Assembly (NCBI GenBank): GCA_964610745.1
Contig: CAZSYL010000013.1
Coordinates: 7,864 to 71,863, forward strand
Length of the DNA: 64,000 bases
Direction: 5' to 3'
Source of the DNA: SHLQ01 sp964610745
GTDB lineage: Bacteria > Actinomycetota > Acidimicrobiia > Acidimicrobiales > SHLQ01
Translations under genes and position numbers: made by a program
Notes under the pieces: generated by a model
Databases searched by the model: none
What the model saw: the letters and a program-made list of their open reading frames with translations, nothing else
Told to the model about the DNA's origin: nothing
Shown: one piece after another, positions 1 to 8,241 of the stretch
Position numbering within the stretch: the stretch's first letter is position 1
How the letters are laid out: each line of letters begins with the position of its first letter

Positions 1-831
1 CGAATAGTGACCGACAGTGCCTGCGATCTGTCCGATGCCGACCTCGAAACATATGGCATTGGCCTCGTGCCTCTCTCTATCCGCTTCGGCGATGACGAGT
101 TCGTCGATCGCACGGAACTGCCGACGAGCGAGTTCTACCAGCGGATGGCCAGTTCAGAGCACCTCCCCGAAACCTCGGCGCCATCACCAGGTGCCTTTGC
201 CACCCTCTTCAACTCACTAGCTGACGAAGGCGCCGATGCAATCGTGTGCATCAATCTCGCCGAAGCACTGTCCGCCACGATCGCTGCGGCTCGTACCGCA
301 GCAAACTCCGACGACGTTTCGGTCGACGTGCGCGTCATCGATTCAAAGTCGGTCACCGGTGGACTCGGTTCGATCGTTCTCAGCTGCGCCAAAGCAGCGC
401 AGGAAGGAAAGAACGCTGACGAGATCGTTGCGCTCGCAGAGGAAATGCGCGATCGCACTCGAGTCTTTGCTGCGCTCGACACTCTCGAGAATCTGAAGAA
501 GGGTGGCCGAATCGGCGGAGCGCAAGCGGCCTTCGGAGCGTTGCTGTCGATCAAACCATTGCTCGACATGAGCGGTGGAGCGGTCGTCGCCGCCGGCAAA
601 CAGCGAACACGCAAAAAATCACTCGCATGGATCCGCGAAAAGCTCGAGAGCGAAGGCGAGGTCGAAAACCTCGCAATTCTGCACTCGAACGCGCCTGATA
701 TCGATGAGTTTCTCGCCACGCTGTCACACATTCCCGCCGCCGCGACCGCCCGGGTCGACACCATCGGCGCCGTAATCGGTACTCACGCCGGGCCCGGAAC
801 CATCGGAATCACGTACCAGACCAAGGCCTAA
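1..831 (+). CDS. DegV family fatty-acid-binding protein, 5' end cut by window
   Basis: DegV proteins bind a fatty acid and, in Firmicutes, present it to a fatty acid kinase (FakB role). The reading frame is open to base 1: the bases before the first GTG (position 7) encode Arg-Ile and continue into VTDSACDLS, the normal N-terminal DegV motif, so the GTG is internal and the true start lies just upstream. The middle carries the conserved TLENLKKGGRIGG segment followed by the LLSIKPLL stretch, and the C-terminal part ends with HAGPGTIGI, all typical of the family. About 276 residues are visible, so only a few are missing. The 109 bases to the next gene show nothing clear. The family assignment is firm; the physiological ligand is unknown. 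Confidence 0.9.
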   Translation, partial: RIVTDSACDLSDADLETYGIGLVPLSIRFGDDEFVDRTELPTSEFYQRMASSEHLPETSAPSPGAFATLFNSLADEGADAIVCINLAEALSATIAAARTAANSDDVSVDVRVIDSKSVTGGLGSIVLSCAKAAQEGKNADEIVALAEEMRDRTRVFAALDTLENLKKGGRIGGAQAAFGALLSIKPLLDMSGGAVVAAGKQRTRKKSLAWIREKLESEGEVENLAILHSNAPDIDEFLATLSHIPAAATARVDTIGAVIGTHAGPGTIGITYQTKA

Positions 832-940
832 CCGTGACCGGGCTTCGATCGGCGCTAGCAGTAGCTGGACGGATGATCGCGAGCGCAATCACCCCTGCTG
901 ACAGTGGCGACGGTCCAGGCAGTACTAGCGTCATGTTTTC

Positions 941-2767
941 ATGGCACGAGCAAGCACCGACGATCATCGGATGACCAACCGTCGCCTCGACGACCGCTAT
1001 GAGCTGCGCGAACGCGTCGGTGCTGGTGGCATGGCCGAGGTTTGGGAGGGCTTCGATCACAACCTGGGGAGACGCATTGCAATCAAGATGCTCCACGGTC
1101 ATCTCGCGGCCGATCCAACCGTGCTCGCGCGATTTCGCAGCGAAGCTCAAGCCGCCGCGCGCCTGACCCACCCAGCGATCGTCGCCATCTACGACACGGT
1201 CGGAGCCGCAGACGATGACGACGCGATCATCATGGAATTTGTCGAAGGTCGCGACCTGAGAACAATCCTCGACGAACGTCCAACGCTTGCCGCGGCTGAC
1301 GCTGTAGAGGTTGGCCTGCAACTTGCTGCAGGCCTCGGCCACGCTCATCAAAACGGCATAGTTCACCGAGACGTGAAGCCGGCAAACATCCTCGTTCGTC
1401 CCGACCGTCGGGTGAAGCTGAGCGATTTCGGTATTGCCAAGGCACTCGACGAGGTTGGCCACACCGAGACCGGCTCGCTCGTCGGAACAGTCAAATACCT
1501 CGCACCCGAACAGATCGAAGGACATCCGGTTGATGGCCGCACCGATCTCTACGCACTCTCCACCGTGTTGTATGAGATGTTGTGCGGCCAGGTTCCGTTC
1601 GCGGCCACCGACCTGATGGGAGCCATGAAACGGCTCCGCAAACCTCCACCATCGGCTCGTGAACTTCGTCCCGACCTGCCGCTCACCCTCGACGCGTTCC
1701 TCCAGCGCGGTCTCTCGCGCAGGCCTGAGGACCGCTATTCCGATGCAGCTGCCTGGTCTAGCGCGCTAAGTGAAGCCATGCTCGGCGGTCTGGTTATGGA
1801 GCGCGGCGACGCCACAATTATTGACACGTTGCCAACCCCGCCCTCCTCGATTCCCCTCAGTTCGGAGCGGACTGAAGCAATCCCCACCTCTCCCCGACCA
1901 CCGGTGGTGAGCCCTCCTCCAGAAGCAGTCGGCATCGGTGGGTCGCAAGCCAAACCGGCGACCGCAAGAAAGAGCGCCAAGGAACGTTCCAAGGCAAACC
2001 CCGAAACAGCGAAGCACGTCAAGCGCAGCAAGTCCCGTATGCGGTGGTTGGGGCCGCTCATCTCGTTGCTGTTGATGATCGCTGCGGTCGGAACCGTGTG
2101 GTTCTTGCTCACCGACGCGGGCGACTCTCTGCTCGAAGGTTTCAATAGTGATGAACCCACCGTGTTGAATGAGGCCGAGCCCGTCCAAGACGGTCAGACC
2201 GACGATCCAGTCGAGGCCGGGGCCGACGAAGCTACTGCACCCGCGGTCGACGAAGAACTTCCACCGCTGTTCCCCGGCGATTTCGACGCGACCGGGCTAC
2301 GAGCAACCTCGTTCGATCCCCAAGGAGATGACGGCGAGGAGCATGAAGAGGCGGTATCGCGACCCTTTGACGGCGACCCCAGTACGTTCTGGTTAACCCA
2401 GAGGTATCGAGATCGCAGTTTCGGACAGATCAAAGAAGGGGTGGGTCTTGCTGTGGAGTTTGCTGAACCGCGCGCCATGCGGGACATCGTGATCGAAGCA
2501 AACCGTGCTGGATGGTCCTTCGAGCTCTACGCAGCTGAGGAAGGACAGACCACCCTGGCTGCATGGGGCGAGCCAATCGAAACCTTCACAAGCCTTGGCC
2601 CATCTGAGACCGTCGATGTCCCCGACCGTGACGTCAACGCGCTGCTCTTTTGGATAACCGACCTCGGGATCGACCCCGCACAAACTGAAGCCGAATACCA
2701 GGCGGTCGTCGATTCGGGCGAAATTCTCCAACAGCTCCAAATCTCCGAGCTGGAGCTGGTTGGCTAA
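941..2767 (+). CDS. Membrane Ser/Thr protein kinase with extracytoplasmic discoidin-like domain
   Basis: PknB-type (Hanks) kinase. Residues about 20-280 form the kinase domain with a Gly-rich loop (VGAGGMAEVW), invariant Lys49 (AIK), HRD at 142-144, DFG at 162-164 and APE at 188-190, so all catalytic residues are present. A Pro/Ser/Lys-rich linker leads to one membrane segment at about 368-390. The outer part (about 440-608) resembles a galactose-binding/discoidin fold (PFDGDPSTFW motif). In mycobacteria the same locus holds MviN, a MurJ flippase fused to a pseudokinase and a similar outer domain; here the kinase is separate and looks active. An in-frame ATG at 971 is an alternative start; neither start has a strong Shine-Dalgarno. 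The stop overlaps the sigma factor start by one base (TAATG), so the two are probably cotranscribed. Confidence 0.88.
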   Translation: MARASTDDHRMTNRRLDDRYELRERVGAGGMAEVWEGFDHNLGRRIAIKMLHGHLAADPTVLARFRSEAQAAARLTHPAIVAIYDTVGAADDDDAIIMEFVEGRDLRTILDERPTLAAADAVEVGLQLAAGLGHAHQNGIVHRDVKPANILVRPDRRVKLSDFGIAKALDEVGHTETGSLVGTVKYLAPEQIEGHPVDGRTDLYALSTVLYEMLCGQVPFAATDLMGAMKRLRKPPPSARELRPDLPLTLDAFLQRGLSRRPEDRYSDAAAWSSALSEAMLGGLVMERGDATIIDTLPTPPSSIPLSSERTEAIPTSPRPPVVSPPPEAVGIGGSQAKPATARKSAKERSKANPETAKHVKRSKSRMRWLGPLISLLLMIAAVGTVWFLLTDAGDSLLEGFNSDEPTVLNEAEPVQDGQTDDPVEAGADEATAPAVDEELPPLFPGDFDATGLRATSFDPQGDDGEEHEEAVSRPFDGDPSTFWLTQRYRDRSFGQIKEGVGLAVEFAEPRAMRDIVIEANRAGWSFELYAAEEGQTTLAAWGEPIETFTSLGPSETVDVPDRDVNALLFWITDLGIDPAQTEAEYQAVVDSGEILQQLQISELELVG

Positions 2768-3363
2768 TGCAGACGCTGGCCGACGATGGCGAGCTCATCA
2801 GAGCGGCCCAACGCGGCGATATGGCGTCGCTTGAAATTTTGCTCGATCGCCATCACGACCGACTGCGTGCGGTTTGCGCGAAAGTTGTTGGACATGGCGC
2901 CGACGCAGACGACGCAGCCCAGATGGCGCTCATCGCCATCGTCAAGAACCTGGACAAGTACGACGGTCGAGCCCAGTTCACTACGTGGTCTTACCGGATA
3001 GCCACGAACGCAGCAATCGACGAACTCCGACGACGAAAGCGGCGCGATAGCGACTCGCTCGACGATGACGAAAGCCATCTTCAGCTGGTTGGTACCAGCG
3101 GTATTGACGAGGCCACAGCGGCGAGGATTGTGATTGAAGATGCCCTCGACCTCCTCGACGAAGACTTCAAAGCACCGGTCGTGTTGCGCGATCTGTGCGG
3201 CCTCAACTACGACGAGATCTCCGAGGTGCTGCAAATCGCTCCTGGCACCGTACGCTCTCGCATCGCTCGGGGGCGAGGAAAGCTCGCCGACATTATTGGA
3301 AATGTGACCAATGGCGGGAACCAGGCCACGACTCAGGGCGTACAAGGACCTGACGATGACTGA
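2767..3363 (+). CDS. ECF RNA polymerase sigma factor, SigM-like
   Basis: A 198-residue group 4 sigma factor. Region 2 (about residues 20-90) contains the helix ADDAAQMALIAIVKNLDKY and the DNA-melting segment FTTWSYRIATNAAIDELRR. Region 4 (about 135-185) has the helix-turn-helix GLNYDEISEVLQIAPGTVRSRIARGRGKL that reads the -35 element. It sits between the kinase and a membrane anti-sigma-like gene, and the order with trxB-trxA downstream is that of mycobacterial sigM-rsmA-trxB2-trxC. It is therefore probably the SigM orthologue, held inactive by the next gene product and released by an envelope or redox signal. That assignment rests on position as well as sequence; the regulon cannot be read from here. 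Confidence 0.9.
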   Translation: MQTLADDGELIRAAQRGDMASLEILLDRHHDRLRAVCAKVVGHGADADDAAQMALIAIVKNLDKYDGRAQFTTWSYRIATNAAIDELRRRKRRDSDSLDDDESHLQLVGTSGIDEATAARIVIEDALDLLDEDFKAPVVLRDLCGLNYDEISEVLQIAPGTVRSRIARGRGKLADIIGNVTNGGNQATTQGVQGPDDD

Positions 3364-4327
3364 AAACCGCTTCACTGACGAACTCCTATCCGCCATCATC
3401 GATGGTGAGGCCAGCCCCGAATCGGTCGCGTCCGTCGAAGCAGATCCCGATGCTCGACAGCGCCTCGCTGACATGCGAGCCGCGGTCGCCCACGTTGCTG
3501 AGCCAGTGCCCGAAGCAACACCCGCTCGCAGGGCACAGTCAATAGCCGCCGCAATGGCTGCCGCCTCTCCCGCGTCTCCCGAAGTAGCGAGCCTGTCCGC
3601 TCAGCGCCACAAACGCGACGAGTCACAGAAGCAGGGCCTGCCAAAGGGATGGCTGATCGCCGCAGCAGCCGCGGTGCTGTTGTTCGTACTGGCAATCCCG
3701 ACGCTATTCATCAATGGCGACACAGCCACTTCCCTCGCCGACGCCGATGCCACGGCAACCCAAGACGACGATGTTGTCGATGAAGCCGCCGATGTCGTCA
3801 GAGATGAGGTGGGAGATGATGTCGTCGTAGACGCAGCTGACGGAGACACGATTGACGAAGACGCCGACGATGGCGCAGCTGACGAAGAAGCAGCGATTGC
3901 CCCCTCGGCTGAAGAAGCTGCAGAGGAAACCGCAGAAGTTGCGGCCGATGAAGCCGACGCCGCCGATGATTCCGAAGAAAGCAATGACATCGAAAGCGAC
4001 GTCGCAACAGAAATCGAAATCGTGACATCGGTCGAGGAGTTCGAAGAACTTCTCGCCCAAGATGTCATTGCTCCACAGCTGGCGAGTGACGACATCTTGT
4101 CACTCGATGGGCTCACGGCTCGCACGACGAGCAGCGCCGAGGCGGCACTCGCCACCGAGGTGAATCCGGCATGTCTGACACCCGGGGATGACGTCACCAA
4201 TCCAACGCCGTACTCACTGATCGTGCTGGATCCTTTCGCCGGAGCGGCGTCGCTCGTGGTGGTCGAGTTCGCCGATGATGGAACGACCAGGTTGCTCGAC
4301 GCAGAGACCTGCGCAGTTATTGGCTAG
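3356..4327 (+). CDS. Membrane anti-sigma factor-like protein
   Basis: The ATG at 3356 has AAGGA seven bases upstream and overlaps the sigma gene by 8 bases, which supports it over the in-frame ATG at 3311. The 323-residue product has a short cytoplasmic domain (FTDELLSAIIDGEASPESV, typical of the start of anti-sigma proteins), an Ala-rich linker, one membrane segment at about residues 98-120 (before the sequence FINGDTATS), then a long extracytoplasmic region made largely of Asp, Glu, Ala and Val, and a short C-terminal domain with two cysteines (PACLTPGD and AETCAVIG). It occupies the place of mycobacterial rsmA. The sigma-binding function is inferred from position and layout; the N-terminal domain is too short for a confident zinc-finger call and has no HxxxCxxC motif. 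Confidence 0.78.
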   Translation: MTENRFTDELLSAIIDGEASPESVASVEADPDARQRLADMRAAVAHVAEPVPEATPARRAQSIAAAMAAASPASPEVASLSAQRHKRDESQKQGLPKGWLIAAAAAVLLFVLAIPTLFINGDTATSLADADATATQDDDVVDEAADVVRDEVGDDVVVDAADGDTIDEDADDGAADEEAAIAPSAEEAAEETAEVAADEADAADDSEESNDIESDVATEIEIVTSVEEFEELLAQDVIAPQLASDDILSLDGLTARTTSSAEAALATEVNPACLTPGDDVTNPTPYSLIVLDPFAGAASLVVVEFADDGTTRLLDAETCAVIG

Positions 4328-4337
4328 AGTCCTCGGC

Positions 4338-4643
4338 ATGTCTATGCAGAGTGATCCGACAGCTGATTGGCCCCAGCAGGCAACCGAGACCATCGTCGGT
4401 CTCGTTGACAACGTCAAGGTCAAGACGACCGAACCGGCCACCAAAGTCGTACGTGGCATCGTCTACGGAATTGTGATCCTCATTCTCGGTGTTCCCGCTG
4501 TGATCATGCTGCTGGTCGGCATCGTCCACTTGTTTAGTCAGGTCGCCGACACGGCTGGACTCGGCGTGTGGATCGTCTACTTGATCCTCGGCCTGATCTT
4601 CACCATCGCCGGCTGGGTCCTTTGGCGCAAACGCGTTGCGTAA
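4338..4643 (+). CDS. Small hypothetical membrane protein with two transmembrane segments
   Basis: A protein of about 101 residues starting at ATG 4338 (or ATG 4344). The first 40 residues are polar (ATETIVGLVDNVKVKTTEPA); two hydrophobic helices follow (GIVYGIVILILGVPAVIMLL and VWIVYLILGLIFTIAGWVLW), ending with WRKRVA. The long ORF reaches further upstream into the anti-sigma gene, but a start there would overlap it in another frame, so I prefer 4338. The layout is like small actinobacterial holin-like or phage-shock-type membrane proteins, but I do not recognise the family. It lies between the anti-sigma gene and trxB in the same direction, 10 bases after the anti-sigma stop, so it may belong to the sigma operon. 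Confidence 0.75.
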   Translation: MSMQSDPTADWPQQATETIVGLVDNVKVKTTEPATKVVRGIVYGIVILILGVPAVIMLLVGIVHLFSQVADTAGLGVWIVYLILGLIFTIAGWVLWRKRVA

Positions 4644-4731
4644 TCCGTAACGCAGCTAACCCTCGCTAGCATCCCCAACACAACGCTACGCTCGATCCCA
4701 GAAGCTTGGGTTCAGCGAGGAGAAAATACAA

Positions 4732-5709
4732 ATGACAGGTAGCGACACCATCCATGATGTGGTGATTATCGGTTCAGGCCCTGCTGGCCTTACCGCAGCG
4801 ATCTACAGCGCTCGAGCAAATCTTGCGCCGCTGGTGCTCGAGGGCGAACCAAGTTCGACCAGCGACCAGCCCGGTGGCCAGCTCATGCTGACCACCGATG
4901 TGGAAAACTACCCAGGCTTTCCTGAAGGCGTGATGGGCCCGGAGCTGATGATGAACTTCAAAGCCCAGGCCGCACGATTTGGTGCCGACATACAAACGGT
5001 GAAGGCAAGCAAGGTCGACTTCTCTGAGCGTCCTTTCAAGATCTGGGTCGGTGACCCCGAGGCCGATACGCCAACGCATCTGTCAAAGACGGTGATCGTC
5101 TCGACAGGAGCTCAGTCGTTGATGCTTGGCCTCGACCGAGAGAACGAACTCATTGGCCACGGCCTCTCGACGTGCGCCACCTGTGACGGCTTCTTCTTCC
5201 GTGACCACGACATTGCCGTGGTTGGCGGTGGGGACTCCGCGCTCGAAGAAGCAAGCTTCCTCAGCCGCTTTGCCTCAAAGGTGTACCTCGTCGTTCGTCG
5301 AGACGAGCTCCGAGCCTCGAAGATCATGCAGGACCGCGCCAACGCCAATCCAAAGATCGAGATTCTTTGGAACACCTCGGTCGTCGAATACGTGGGTGAA
5401 TCCAAACTTGAGTCGGTCAAGATCCGCAACAACCTCGATGAGTCCATCTCGGACCTGGCGGTCACTGGTCTGTTCATCGCGATTGGTCACAAGCCAAATA
5501 CCGGCCTGTTCGAAGGCCAACTCGACATGAAGGACAACGGCTATCTGTTGACCCAGCCCGGCCGAACCGCCACCAACATCGAAGGCGTCTTCGCCTCAGG
5601 CGACGTGCAAGACGACTACTACCGACAGGCAATTACCGCTGCTGGTTCGGGATGTGCTGCGGCACTAGAAGCTGAACGTTGGCTCGAAGATAACGAAGAG
5701 GGCCACTAA
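4732..5709 (+). CDS. trxB: Thioredoxin reductase (NADPH)
   Basis: Cytoplasmic FAD enzyme that reduces thioredoxin with NADPH. The 325-residue length is normal. The FAD-binding motif GSGPAGLTAAIYSARA is near the N-terminus, the redox-active pair is in CATCDG (about residues 148-151), the NADPH-binding GGGDSALEEA follows, and the second FAD motif is GVFASGDVQD near the C-terminus. The start is well supported by AGGAG at 4718-4722, nine bases before the ATG. trxA lies 110 bases downstream. The trxB-trxA pair next to a SigM-like sigma factor matches the mycobacterial arrangement, so oxidative control through that sigma factor is plausible but not shown. Confidence 0.97.
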   Translation: MTGSDTIHDVVIIGSGPAGLTAAIYSARANLAPLVLEGEPSSTSDQPGGQLMLTTDVENYPGFPEGVMGPELMMNFKAQAARFGADIQTVKASKVDFSERPFKIWVGDPEADTPTHLSKTVIVSTGAQSLMLGLDRENELIGHGLSTCATCDGFFFRDHDIAVVGGGDSALEEASFLSRFASKVYLVVRRDELRASKIMQDRANANPKIEILWNTSVVEYVGESKLESVKIRNNLDESISDLAVTGLFIAIGHKPNTGLFEGQLDMKDNGYLLTQPGRTATNIEGVFASGDVQDDYYRQAITAAGSGCAAALEAERWLEDNEEGH

Positions 5710-5819
5710 CTAGAGCGCTTCGTCGCTCGTCCAACGAGATCGACATCCAAACGGAATGTCCAACCCCATACGCTGGTTTCGAAAGTAGCCAGTCTTTACC
5801 CACAGAAGGAGCCAACAAC

Positions 5820-6149
5820 ATGGCCTCAGAAAATATCGTTACCCTCTCCGATGCCACGTTTTCGGACACGACCGCTGCCGACTCCGGTGTCGTGCTTGTT
5901 GACTTCTGGGCTGAATGGTGTGGACCCTGCAAGGCCATTGCACCGATTCTCGATGAGATTGCCGATGAGCAGGCAGGTTCGGTGACCATCGCGAAACTCA
6001 ACGTCGACGAGGCACCAAACACCGCCCGCGAGTTCGAGGTCATGAGTATTCCAACGATGATCGTGTTCAAAGACGGAGAGCAGGTCGCCAAGATGATCGG
6101 CGCAAAGTCTAAGGATGCGATTGTCTCCGAGCTCGCGAACCACATGTAG
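5820..6149 (+). CDS. trxA: Thioredoxin
   Basis: A 109-residue thioredoxin, the normal length. It reduces protein disulfides and receives electrons from the upstream reductase. The active site WCGPC lies at residues 33-37 (Cys34 and Cys37), after the strand VVLVDFWAEW; the cis-proline loop is in VMSIPTMIVFKDGE. AGAAGGAG at 5804-5811 gives a strong ribosome-binding site eight bases before the ATG. A strong hairpin terminator follows at 6180-6221, so this gene closes the transcription unit. Confidence 0.97.
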   Translation: MASENIVTLSDATFSDTTAADSGVVLVDFWAEWCGPCKAIAPILDEIADEQAGSVTIAKLNVDEAPNTAREFEVMSIPTMIVFKDGEQVAKMIGAKSKDAIVSELANHM

Positions 6150-6179
6150 TTCGGCGTTCTCACGAATCTGAATCCGAGT

Positions 6180-6221
6180 GAGCAAACCCTGGCCCCAATG
6201 GGTCAGGGTTTGCTCTATTTT
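6180..6221 (+). terminator. Rho-independent terminator after trxA
   Basis: A perfect 12-bp stem (GAGCAAACCCTG at 6180-6191 with CAGGGTTTGCTC at 6204-6215) extends by four inner pairs (one G-U) to a four-base loop, followed by TATTTT. It ends the trxB-trxA unit before the separately promoted cwlM-like gene. Confidence 0.9.
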
Positions 6222-6268
6222 GCACGATCAAGATAGAAGGCCTGCACCCCTTTGCTCGCCCCAGTCAG

Positions 6269-6274
6269 TACAGT
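6269..6274 (+). promoter_or_regulatory. -10 element (TACAGT) for a leaderless cwlM-like transcript
   Basis: TACAGT fits the TANNNT -10 consensus and ends seven bases before the ATG at 6282, so transcription would start at or next to the start codon. No Shine-Dalgarno sequence is visible, and the trxA terminator lies directly upstream, so a separate promoter is needed here. Confidence 0.55.
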
Positions 6275-6281
6275 CGGCCTT

Positions 6282-7307
6282 ATGAATGAGCGCTCACCAC
6301 GGCCACGTCTTGAGCGCGGTGACGTCGGTGAAGGAGTCGTCGAACTTCACAGCCAGCTCACCCTTGCTGGTTACCTGGTCGAAACCGTCCACCTCGATCG
6401 TTTTGGAGGACGCACACACGACGCTGTGGTCGCCTTCCAGCGTCAACGTGGACTCGAAGGCACCGGTATCGTCGGTGGCGAGACCTGGAAGTCTCTCGAC
6501 GAAGCGGCACATTACTTCGGCGGAAGACTTCTTTGTCGACGAACGCCGATGATGCGCGGCGACGACGTCGCCGAACTTCAACTACTTCTCGGAAGCCTCG
6601 GGTTCGACAGCGGCTGGATTGATGGCATATTTGGTCCACAAACCGAAGCAGGCGTCGCAGACTTTCAGCGCAACGCAGGCATTCCAGTCGATGGTGTTGC
6701 TGGACCGACAACCGTTGCTGTTCTCACCCGCCTCCGACTCTCCGCGAACGCTGCTCGCCCCGTCGCGTCCGTCAGAGAGCAGGAACGGCTTCGCAACGGT
6801 CCCAAAGGCATCGTTGGACGACGAGTTGTCATTGGCGACTTCGGCTACTCCCCCGTCGTCGCTGGCGAGCTTGGAAAGATGCTTCGAAGAGCCGGCGCAC
6901 GCGTCCTGCTTCTCCATCACAGCGATGGATCCACCCATGCTCGCGCCGCCAATCAGTTCGATGCCGAGCTCTACATGGGGCTGATGGCCGTCACGAACGA
7001 CGCATGCATGGCCTCGTTCTATGAAACCGATTCGTATTCGAGCTACGGAGGAAAGGACCTGGCCAACTTCGCCATCGACGAACTTTCGTTAGCCCTTCGT
7101 ACTCCAGGAACCGTCGAAGGCACCCGATCTCCAGTTCTTCGCGAGACGCGAATGCCTGCGGTGGTCTTTCGACTCGGACCTCGAGATGGCTTGGCAGAAG
7201 ATCGCCGCGAGATCGCAACGGCAATACATGATGCGTTGATGCGCTGGATTACCGTGCCAGCCACGGCAGCACCCGCTACCGACATTGGGCTCGCAAAACA
7301 GCGCTAA
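6282..7307 (+). CDS. CwlM-like protein: two peptidoglycan-binding domains plus degenerate amidase_3 domain
   Basis: A 341-residue protein. Residues about 8-75 and 80-150 are two peptidoglycan-binding (PG_binding_1) repeats (VVELHSQLTLAGYLV...FGGRTHDAVVAFQRQRGL and VAELQLLLGSLGF...FGPQTEAGVADFQRNAGI). From about 175 comes an N-acetylmuramoyl-L-alanine amidase_3 fold, but its metal and catalytic sites look lost: the usual DAGHGG is GDFGYSP, the SIHAN-type strand is GLMAVTNDA, and the catalytic Glu region reads PAVVFRLGPRDG. There is no signal peptide. The gene sits between trxA and parB like cwlM (Rv3915), which in mycobacteria is a cytoplasmic, non-lytic regulator of MurA phosphorylated by PknB. 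A regulatory role here is inferred from that. Confidence 0.85.
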   Translation: MNERSPRPRLERGDVGEGVVELHSQLTLAGYLVETVHLDRFGGRTHDAVVAFQRQRGLEGTGIVGGETWKSLDEAAHYFGGRLLCRRTPMMRGDDVAELQLLLGSLGFDSGWIDGIFGPQTEAGVADFQRNAGIPVDGVAGPTTVAVLTRLRLSANAARPVASVREQERLRNGPKGIVGRRVVIGDFGYSPVVAGELGKMLRRAGARVLLLHHSDGSTHARAANQFDAELYMGLMAVTNDACMASFYETDSYSSYGGKDLANFAIDELSLALRTPGTVEGTRSPVLRETRMPAVVFRLGPRDGLAEDRREIATAIHDALMRWITVPATAAPATDIGLAKQR

Positions 7308-7353
7308 CAGAACATACGTTCGATTCTATCTAGGTGGGAAAAACTCGCGCGAT

Positions 7354-8241
7354 CTACTCGACGATGATTCGATAGATGCGTTCGAGGTCCTCAAGGTCGG
7401 CATAGTCGATCACGATGCGACCCTTCTTGGCTCCGAGCGAGACCCCGACATTGGTGTCGAGACGTTCCGAGAGCAAGCGTTCAAGTTCGAGGACCGCAGG
7501 TGGTCGAGTCGATCCTGGCGCAGGCCGTGGCTTGGACTTGGAGCCGTCAACTCCGCTGACACCAGCATCGTCACCATCGATTGGCTGACCTTTGATCAGT
7601 CGTTCCACATCTCGAACAGTCAGATCATCGGCAACGACGCGCTGGGCGATACGAAGTTGTTCGGCCTCATCGTCAACGCCGATAATCGCGCGTGCATGTC
7701 CCGCGCTGAGCCGGTTCTCCGACACGAGTAGCTGAACGCCCGTAGGCAGCGAGAGGAGTCGAAGGATGTTGGCAACAGCCGATCGAGACTTACCGACACG
7801 TTTCGCGATCTTGGCTTGAGTGAAGGAGAAGTCATCGACGAGCTGCTGATATGCGGCAGCTTCTTCGATCGCATTGAGATCCTGGCGATGCAAGTTTTCA
7901 ACGAGAGCTTGCTCAAGCGATGCAGTGTCGTCGGCTTCGCGAACAATGACCGGCACGTCTTGCAAGCCAGCCCTCTTTGCGGCGCGCCACCGACGCTCGC
8001 CTGCAATGAGCTCGTAGCTGTCTCCATCCTTGCGGACGAGCAAGGGTTGGAGTACTCCAAGTTCTCGTACCGAGTTGGTCAATGAATCGAGAGTCTCCTC
8101 ATCGAAGTGCCCTCGGGGCTGATACTGATTTGGATGAATGGATGCGACCGCCACGGTCTGAAATGTGGCGTCGGCATCATCGGTAACATCTGACGGGATG
8201 AGTGCTCCCAATCCCCTACCGAGACCGCTGGGGCGATTCAT
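7354..8241 (-). CDS. parB: Chromosome-partitioning protein ParB
   Basis: A 295-residue ParB that binds parS sites near the origin, spreads as a CTP-dependent clamp and works with ParA to segregate chromosomes. The N-terminus is the typical GLGRGLGALIP; the ParB/Srx domain has IHPNQYQPRGHFDEE and the CTP-binding GERRWRAAKRAG; the helix-turn-helix is FTQAKIAKRVGKSRSAVANILRLL; the C-terminal dimerisation domain follows a short Pro-rich linker. Its ATG overlaps the parA stop by four bases (ATGA), so the two are one operon. Two perfect parS sites lie 1.5 kb upstream. Confidence 0.97.
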   Translation of the reverse strand: MNRPSGLGRGLGALIPSDVTDDADATFQTVAVASIHPNQYQPRGHFDEETLDSLTNSVRELGVLQPLLVRKDGDSYELIAGERRWRAAKRAGLQDVPVIVREADDTASLEQALVENLHRQDLNAIEEAAAYQQLVDDFSFTQAKIAKRVGKSRSAVANILRLLSLPTGVQLLVSENRLSAGHARAIIGVDDEAEQLRIAQRVVADDLTVRDVERLIKGQPIDGDDAGVSGVDGSKSKPRPAPGSTRPPAVLELERLLSERLDTNVGVSLGAKKGRIVIDYADLEDLERIYRIIVE

